From contig NZ_AP014862.1 in assembly GCF_002355475.1 (NCBI RefSeq), forward strand, positions 3,906,001 through 3,970,000: DNA of 64,000 nucleotides, read 5' to 3'. Each line of letters opens with the position of its first letter. Within the stretch, counting starts at the first letter, position 1. Below the pieces are notes generated by a model. The model was not told where the DNA came from, searched no databases, and was given only the letters and a program-made list of their open reading frames with translations. Shown one piece after another: positions 59,224 to 64,000 of this stretch. The position numbers were made by a program, and so were the translations under genes. Source of the stretch: Pseudomonas furukawaii (GTDB lineage Bacteria > Pseudomonadota > Gammaproteobacteria > Pseudomonadales > Pseudomonadaceae).

Positions 59224-60503
59224 CCGTCCTGTTCCTCTTCCTCCTGCTTTTCCTGCTGATGTTCATCGGCGTGCCCATCGCCATCTCCCTGGGCCTGGCC
59301 GGCTCGATGACCATCATCCTGTTCAGCCCCGACTCGGTGCGTTCCCTCGCCATCAAGCTGTTCGAGACCTCCGAGCACTACACGCTGCTGGCCATTCCCT
59401 TCTTCCTGCTGGCCGGCGCCTTCATGACCACCGGCGGCGTGGCGAAGCGCCTGATCGACTTCGCCAACGCCTGCGTGGGGCATATCCGTGGCGGCCTGGC
59501 CATCGCCGCGGTGCTGGCCTGCATGCTGTTCGCCGCGCTGTCCGGCTCCAGCCCGGCCACCGTGGCAGCGGTGGGCTCCATCGCCATCGCCGGCATGGTC
59601 CGCTCCGGCTATCCCCAGGCCTTCGGCGCCGGCATCGTCTGCAACGCCGGTACCCTGGGCATCCTGATTCCGCCGTCGATCGTGATGGTGGTCTATGCGG
59701 CCGCCACCGAAACCTCGGTGGGCAAGCTGTTCATGGCCGGGGTGATCCCGGGAATCATGCTGGGCGTCGTGCTGATGATCGCGATCTACATCGTCGCGGT
59801 GAAGAAGAACCTGCCCGCCCTGCCCCGCGCCACCTTCCGCGAGTGGCTGTCCGCCGCGCGCAAGGCCATCTGGGGCCTGCTGCTGATGCTGATCATCCTC
59901 GGCGGCATCTACTCCGGCATGTTCACCCCTACCGAAGCGGCGGCGGTGGCGGCGGTCTACTCGGCCTTCATCGCCCTGTTCGTCTACAAGGACATGAGGT
60001 TGGGCGAAGTGCCGAAGGTCCTGCTGGAGTCGGGCAAGCTGACCATCATGCTGATGTTCATCATCGCCAACGCCATGCTCTTCGCCCACGTGCTGACCAC
60101 CGAGCAGTTGCCCCAGCAGATCACCGCCTGGGTGATCGACGCCGGCCTGACCCCGATAACCTTCCTGCTGGTGGTGAACATCGTGCTGCTGATCGCCGGG
60201 GCCTTCATGGAGCCCTCGGCGATCATCCTCATCCTGGCACCCATCCTGTTCCCCATCGCCATGAAGCTCGGCATCGACCCCATCCACCTCGGCATCATCA
60301 TGGTGGTGAACCTGGAGATCGGCCTGGTGACGCCGCCGGTGGGCCTGAACCTGTTCGTCACCTCGGCGGTGACGGGGATGCCCCTGACCAGGACCATCCA
60401 CGCCGCCATGCCCTGGCTGATGCTGCTGCTGGGCTTCCTGGTCCTGGTGACCTACGTGCCCTGGATCTCCCTGGCCCTGCCGAACTGGCTCGGCATGAAC
60501 TGA
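59220..60503 (+). CDS. dctM: TRAP transporter large permease DctM
   Basis: A 427-residue membrane protein with 11-12 helices. Family motifs are FIGVPIAISLGLAGSMTIIL, LLAIPFFLLAGAFMTTGGVAKRL, ALSGSSPATVAAVGSIAI and NAGTLGILIPPSIVMVVYA, plus GLVTPPVGLNLFVTSAVTGM near the end. With DctPQ it takes up C4-dicarboxylates using the sodium gradient. A strong terminator follows. Confidence 0.95.
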   Translation: MTVLFLFLLLFLLMFIGVPIAISLGLAGSMTIILFSPDSVRSLAIKLFETSEHYTLLAIPFFLLAGAFMTTGGVAKRLIDFANACVGHIRGGLAIAAVLACMLFAALSGSSPATVAAVGSIAIAGMVRSGYPQAFGAGIVCNAGTLGILIPPSIVMVVYAAATETSVGKLFMAGVIPGIMLGVVLMIAIYIVAVKKNLPALPRATFREWLSAARKAIWGLLLMLIILGGIYSGMFTPTEAAAVAAVYSAFIALFVYKDMRLGEVPKVLLESGKLTIMLMFIIANAMLFAHVLTTEQLPQQITAWVIDAGLTPITFLLVVNIVLLIAGAFMEPSAIILILAPILFPIAMKLGIDPIHLGIIMVVNLEIGLVTPPVGLNLFVTSAVTGMPLTRTIHAAMPWLMLLLGFLVLVTYVPWISLALPNWLGMN

Positions 60504-60535
60504 TCCCTTGTGCGCATCTCCCCGTGATGCGCTTC

Positions 60536-60562
60536 AGCCCGGCCCTGGCGCCGGGCTTTTTT
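60536..60562 (+). terminator. Intrinsic terminator after dctM
   Basis: GCCCGGC (60537-60543) and GCCGGGC (60550-60556) form a 7-bp stem with a 6-nt loop, followed by six T residues. It isolates dctPQM from hiuH, which is on the opposite strand. Confidence 0.9.
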
Positions 60563-60606
60563 ATGGCTGCTGACAAGGCACACCGCGCCGCCACTTTCTT
60601 CCAGAC

Positions 60607-60633
60607 AAAAAAAAGCCCGCAGTGTGGACGGGC
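60607..60633 (-). terminator. Intrinsic terminator after hiuH
   Basis: On the minus strand GCCCG and CGGGC flank a 9-nt loop and are followed by eight T residues. It lies about 45 nt past the hiuH stop codon. Confidence 0.75.
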
Positions 60634-60675
60634 GTTAAAAGACTCCAGTGAGTCGAGGGTAACGAGTGTTCGGAA

Positions 60676-61029
60676 CTAGCTACCGCGATAGGTGGAGTAG
60701 CTGTAGGGGGAGATCAGCAGCGGCACGTGGTAGTGGTCCTGCTCGGCGGAGATACCGAAGCGCAGCACCACCACATCGAGGAAAGCCGGCTCGGCCAGCT
60801 TCACGCCACGGGCGCGGTAATAGTCACCCGCGTGGAAATGCAGTTGGTAGACGCCGCTCTGGTAGTCGGCACCCTGCAGCAGGGGCGCATCGCAGCGGCC
60901 GTCGTCGTTGGTGGTGGCGGTGGCGACCAGCTCCAGGCCGGCACCTTCCACGCGGAAGAGTTCGATCTTGATGTCACGGCCGGGGGAACCGTGGGCGGCA
61001 TCCAGTACATGAGTGGTCAAACGTCCCAT
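60676..61029 (-). CDS. hiuH: 5-hydroxyisourate hydrolase HiuH (transthyretin-like)
   Basis: A 117-residue cytosolic enzyme that opens 5-hydroxyisourate to OHCU. It has the catalytic His in LTTHVLD (residue 7), an Arg in TNDDGRCDAPLL, HYHVPLLISP, and the C-terminal tetrapeptide YRGS that distinguishes the enzymes from vertebrate transthyretin. ATG 61029 fits the family start. It is divergent from puuE across 417 nt that contain two TTGTAYACAA sites. Confidence 0.96.
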   Translation of the reverse strand: MGRLTTHVLDAAHGSPGRDIKIELFRVEGAGLELVATATTNDDGRCDAPLLQGADYQSGVYQLHFHAGDYYRARGVKLAEPAFLDVVVLRFGISAEQDHYHVPLLISPYSYSTYRGS

Positions 61030-61181
61030 TGCTCGCTGGGCGTCCTCCAGGCCGACGGGGCCAGGGCGGCACGCCACACCTCCTCTGCTTGTTCATATCG
61101 GTGCGTGGGAGGGGCCTCGGCCCCTGTACGGTGCGCAGAATAACACGCGACCGACAGAATGTAAGACATAAAACACGAAAA

Positions 61182-61191
61182 TTGTACACAA
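61182..61191. promoter_or_regulatory. GntR-type operator, site C (ahead of hiuH)
   Basis: TTGTACACAA sits about 155 nt upstream of hiuH. With flanks it reads ATTGTACACAATCACTC, identical over 17 nt to site A. On the minus strand TACAAT at its edge may be a -10 box for hiuH. Confidence 0.6.
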
Positions 61192-61342
61192 TCACTCTCG
61201 CAGCCCCCATCACCAAGTCGCCCACCTGCTCCAACGGAAATTTTGAAGAAGCTCTCCAGATATGGCGTCCAGGCCAATGGACCTGACCACCTGGGCAGAT
61301 TTCTTGCTTGGTTGTCGTGCAGTGCCATGAGCAAAGTTTTGA

Positions 61343-61372
61343 TTTACAAAACGCAAAGCAGTTTGTATACAA
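61343..61372 (+). promoter_or_regulatory. puuE promoter with operator site D
   Basis: TTTACA (61343-61348) and TATACA (61366-61371) are spaced by 17 nt. The operator TTGTATACAA (61363-61372) covers the -10 box and is followed by TCACCCC. The puuE start is 75 nt downstream. No gene is seen in the rest of the 417-nt gap. Confidence 0.6.
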
Positions 61373-61446
61373 TCACCCCATCCACGGTCGCGCACCACCT
61401 CCCGGGCTGCCGCCGATCGTCCAACAGACCTGAAAGGAAGACTGCA

Positions 61447-62376
61447 GTGAGCGCTGAGTACCCACGCGACCTGATCGGTTACGGCAACACCCCTCCTCAC
61501 CCGCAATGGCCGGGTGACTCCCGCATCGCCCTGTCCTTCGTCCTCAACTACGAGGAAGGCGGCGAGCGCAACGTGCTCCATGGTGACAAGGAATCCGAAG
61601 CCTTCCTTTCGGAAATGGTCGCTGCACAGCCGCTGCAGGGCGTGCGCAACATGAGCATGGAGTCCCTCTACGAATACGGCAGCCGCGTGGGGGTCTGGCG
61701 CCTGCTGAACCTGTTCAAGCGCCACGACATCCCCATGACCATCTTCGCCGTGGCCATGGCCGCCCAGCGCCATCCGGACGCGATCCGCGCCATGGTCGAG
61801 GCCGGCCACGAGATCTGCAGCCACGGCTACCGCTGGATCGACTACCAGTACATGGACGAGGCCCAGGAGCGCGAGCACATGCTCGAAGCCATCCGCATCC
61901 TCACCGAACTGACCGGCGAGCGCCCCTTGGGCTGGTACACCGGCCGCACCAGCCCCAATACCCGTCGCCTGGTGATGGAAGAAGGCGGCTTCCTCTACGA
62001 CTCCGACACCTACGACGACGACCTGCCCTACTGGGACCCGGCCAGCACCGCCGAGAAGCCCCACCTGGTGATCCCCTACACCCTGGACACCAACGACATG
62101 CGTTTCACCCAGGTCCAGGGCTTCAACAAGGGCGATGACTTCTACGAGTACCTGAAGGATGCCTTCGACGTGCTCTACGCCGAGGGCGCCGCCGGCGCGC
62201 CGAAGATGCTCTCCATCGGCATGCACTGCCGCCTGCTGGGCCGCCCCGCCCGCCTGGCCTCCCTGGCACGATTCATCGAGTACGTGAAGTCCCACGAGAA
62301 AGTCTGGTTCGCCCGCCGCATCGACATCGCCCGTCACTGGCACGCCACCCACCCTTTCAAAGAGCACGCCCAATGA
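61447..62376 (+). CDS. puuE: Allantoinase PuuE (polysaccharide-deacetylase fold)
   Basis: A 309-residue metal-independent allantoinase that converts allantoin to allantoate. It starts at GTG 61447 (AAGGAAG 6 nt upstream) as MSAEYPRDLIGYGNTPPHPQ. It has ALSFVLNYEEGGERNVLHGD, EICSHGYRWIDYQYMDEAQE, GWYTGRTSPNTRRLV and SIGMHCRLLGRPARL, typical of the PuuE branch of the deacetylase fold. The frame continues upstream, but there is no ribosome site there. Its end overlaps uraD by 4 nt. Confidence 0.95.
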   Translation: MSAEYPRDLIGYGNTPPHPQWPGDSRIALSFVLNYEEGGERNVLHGDKESEAFLSEMVAAQPLQGVRNMSMESLYEYGSRVGVWRLLNLFKRHDIPMTIFAVAMAAQRHPDAIRAMVEAGHEICSHGYRWIDYQYMDEAQEREHMLEAIRILTELTGERPLGWYTGRTSPNTRRLVMEEGGFLYDSDTYDDDLPYWDPASTAEKPHLVIPYTLDTNDMRFTQVQGFNKGDDFYEYLKDAFDVLYAEGAAGAPKMLSIGMHCRLLGRPARLASLARFIEYVKSHEKVWFARRIDIARHWHATHPFKEHAQ

Positions 62377-62888
62377 GCCGTTTCCAGACCCTGACGCCAT
62401 CCACCCTGTCCCGCGAAGCCTTCGTCGAGGCCTTCGCCGACATCTACGAGCACTCGCCCTGGGTCGCCGAGAAGGCCTTCGACCTCGGTCAGGACGACAG
62501 CCTCAACGAAATCAACGGCCTGCACCAACGCATGGCCGACCTGTTGCTCAGCGCCAGCCATGAAGCCCAGCTGGCCCTGATCAACGCTCACCCGGACCTG
62601 GCCGGCAAGGCCGCCGTCCGTGGCGAGCTGACCGAAGCCAGCACCAGCGAACAGGCCGGTGCCGGTATCCACGAGTGCACGGCCGAGGAGTTCGCGCGCT
62701 TCACGGAACTGAACGACGCCTACAAGGCCAAGTTCGGATTTCCCTTCATCATGGCGGTGAAAGGCAGCAATCGGCACCAGATCCTGGCGGCCTTCGAGGA
62801 GCGCATCCACAACTCCCCGGAAGCCGAGTTCAGCCGGGCACTGGCCGAGATCAACAAGATCGCGCTGTTCCGTCTGCAGCAGATGTAA
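62373..62888 (+). CDS. uraD: OHCU decarboxylase UraD
   Basis: A 171-residue enzyme that decarboxylates 2-oxo-4-hydroxy-4-carboxy-5-ureidoimidazoline to S-allantoin. The catalytic His lies in LINAHPDLAGKAA (residue 73). The signature GAGIHECTAEEFARFTELNDAYKAKFGFPFIMAVKG and a terminal helix follow. Start ATG 62373 overlaps the puuE stop. The next gene, allA, is 159 nt away. Confidence 0.95.
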   Translation: MSRFQTLTPSTLSREAFVEAFADIYEHSPWVAEKAFDLGQDDSLNEINGLHQRMADLLLSASHEAQLALINAHPDLAGKAAVRGELTEASTSEQAGAGIHECTAEEFARFTELNDAYKAKFGFPFIMAVKGSNRHQILAAFEERIHNSPEAEFSRALAEINKIALFRLQQM

Positions 62889-62919
62889 GCCGCAGCCGCA
62901 CCGCAGCCTTCAGATACCC

Positions 62920-62939
62920 GGGCGGACCCAGGTCCGCCC
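62920..62939. other. Hairpin between uraD and allA
   Basis: GGGCGGAC and GTCCGCCC form an 8-bp stem with a 4-nt loop. There is no T-run. It lies in the gap where an allantoicase gene stands in P. aeruginosa, as I recall. Confidence 0.5.
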
Positions 62940-63047
62940 ATCGGCTCACCACCCGGTGGCAGAGCCAGGGGGGAGGATGAAACGGTCACCCCCTTCGGAC
63001 CCGCCCATACCCGGGACGGGAACCAGAAACGAACAAGTAGAACAGCC

Positions 63048-63551
63048 ATGCGAACCCTGAAGATCGAGCCCCTGACCAAAGAAGCCTTCGCCCCCTTCGG
63101 AGACGTCATCGAAACCGACGGCAGCGACTACTTCATGATCAACAACGGCTCCACCCGCCGTTATCACAAGCTGGCCACGGTCGAGACCGCCCAGCCCGAC
63201 GACAAGGCGATCATCAGCATCTTCAGCGCCGAATCCCTCGAGATGCCCTTGCGCATCAAAATGCTGGAACGACATCCGCTGGGCAGCCAGGCCTTCATCC
63301 CGCTGCTCGGCAACCCCTTTCTGGTCGTGGTCGCGCCACTTGGCGATGTACCTGTACCGGGTCTGGTCCGTGCCTTCCTCACCAATGGCAGGCAGGGCGT
63401 TAATTACCATCGCGGCGTCTGGCACCACCCGGTGCTGACGATCGAAAAGCGGGATGACTTCCTGGTGGTTGATCGCAGTGGTTCTGGCAACAACTGCGAC
63501 GAGCATTACTTCACCGAGGACGAACAAGTCCTCCTTGACCCCCACCACTAA
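63048..63551 (+). CDS. allA: Ureidoglycolate lyase AllA
   Basis: A 167-residue cupin-fold enzyme that splits ureidoglycolate to glyoxylate and urea. It begins MRTLKIEPLTKEAFAPFGDV, with NNGSTRRYHKLA, LERHPLGSQAFIPL and GVNYHRGVWHHPVLT, typical of AllA. It is the last step of allantoin degradation in this cluster. The allantoicase or allantoate amidohydrolase that supplies its substrate is not in the window. puuD follows 52 nt later. Confidence 0.93.
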   Translation: MRTLKIEPLTKEAFAPFGDVIETDGSDYFMINNGSTRRYHKLATVETAQPDDKAIISIFSAESLEMPLRIKMLERHPLGSQAFIPLLGNPFLVVVAPLGDVPVPGLVRAFLTNGRQGVNYHRGVWHHPVLTIEKRDDFLVVDRSGSGNNCDEHYFTEDEQVLLDPHH

Positions 63552-63603
63552 TAAGAGAAGCCCAAGGATCGGCGTGCCGGTCCGCGGGAAAGAGGTAACA
63601 ACT

Positions 63604-64000
63604 GTGGAAGCACATTTGACCGAATGGCTGAACCTGGGCATTCGCTGGGTTCACATGATCACCGGCATCGCCTGGATCGGCGCGTCCTTCTATTTCGTCT
63701 GGCTGGAGAACAACCTCAACCGCAAGAACCCGCGTGACGGGCTCTCCGGTGACCTCTGGGCCATCCACGGTGGCGGTATCTACCACCTGGAGAAGTACAA
63801 GCTCGCCCCGCCGAAAATGCCGGACAACCTGCACTGGTTCAAATGGGAAGCCTATTTCACCTGGCTGTCGGGCGTCGCCCTGCTGACCGTGGTGTTCTAC
63901 CTGAACCCCACGCTCTACCTGATCGCCCCCGGCAGTGACCTGGCCCCTGCAGCCGCCATCGCCATCGGCGTCGGCGCCCTGATCGCCGGCTGGTTCATCT
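63604..64000 (+). CDS. puuD: Urate oxidase PuuD, membrane type, 5' part
   Basis: The gene runs off the window after about 132 residues. GTG 63604, with AGAGG 8 nt upstream, starts MEAHLTEWLNLGIRWVHMIT. The visible part continues GIAWIGASFYFVWLENNLN, then LWAIHGGGIYHLEKYKLAPP, with at least three hydrophobic segments. This matches the membrane domain of PuuD, an eight-helix urate oxidase with a C-terminal cytochrome c domain. It provides the 5-hydroxyisourate used by HiuH. Confidence 0.92.
   Translation, partial: MEAHLTEWLNLGIRWVHMITGIAWIGASFYFVWLENNLNRKNPRDGLSGDLWAIHGGGIYHLEKYKLAPPKMPDNLHWFKWEAYFTWLSGVALLTVVFYLNPTLYLIAPGSDLAPAAAIAIGVGALIAGWFI

Overview
The window is a high-GC chromosomal segment of a Pseudomonas-type gammaproteobacterium. 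The evidence is its codon use, its REP elements of the form GTAGGAGC...GCTCCTAC, the trifunctional PutA, and two gene blocks I recall as conserved in Pseudomonas: smc-zipA-ligA and dnaX-ybaB-recR-acyl-CoA dehydrogenase. From memory, the gene order is closest to the P. aeruginosa PA1513-PA1535 region, with several insertions. Species was not determined.

Layout. (1) 1-12358 is an accessory catabolic region. It holds a partial EamA exporter, a minus-strand operon (MFS, amidohydrolase/lactonase-like, PdxA2-like dehydrogenase, a second MFS and a rhamnonate-dehydratase-like enolase), a tripartite tricarboxylate transporter (tctC-tctB-tctA) facing the other way, and LysR and TetR regulators. REP arrays flank the transporter. 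(2) 12359-25616 is mostly core: putA with GTTGCA motifs over its promoter, an acyl-CoA dehydrogenase, recR, ybaB, dnaX, a periplasmic binding protein, a membrane acyltransferase, the 4.5S SRP RNA and an HU-family protein. (3) 25656-39775 is a complete-looking Tad/Flp pilus locus, transcribed leftward from flp to tadD. It contains an AAA+ ATPase that is not a standard Tad component, and a receiver/AraC fusion regulator faces it. (4) 39779-46774 is ligA, zipA and smc. (5) 46788-64000 is purine catabolism: a GntR regulator, xdhA-xdhB-xdhC, guaD, a second GntR regulator, a purine permease, dctPQM, hiuH, puuE, uraD, allA and the start of puuD.

How the genes work together. Guanine is deaminated by GuaD, and xanthine dehydrogenase makes urate. 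PuuD oxidises urate, HiuH and UraD convert the product to allantoin, PuuE opens allantoin to allantoate, and AllA cleaves ureidoglycolate. No allantoicase is present where I would expect it, between uraD and allA. Four copies of a TTGTAYACAA palindrome lie upstream of the GntR gene, the permease, hiuH and puuE, which suggests one small regulon. The dctPQM operon inside this cluster has its own sigma-54 promoter with two upstream palindromes and is probably controlled separately.

The best candidates for undescribed biology are the AAA+ ATPase and receiver-AraC regulator tied to the Tad pilus, the acid-sugar catabolic cluster with a PdxA2-like enzyme but no visible kinase, and the shared purine operator.
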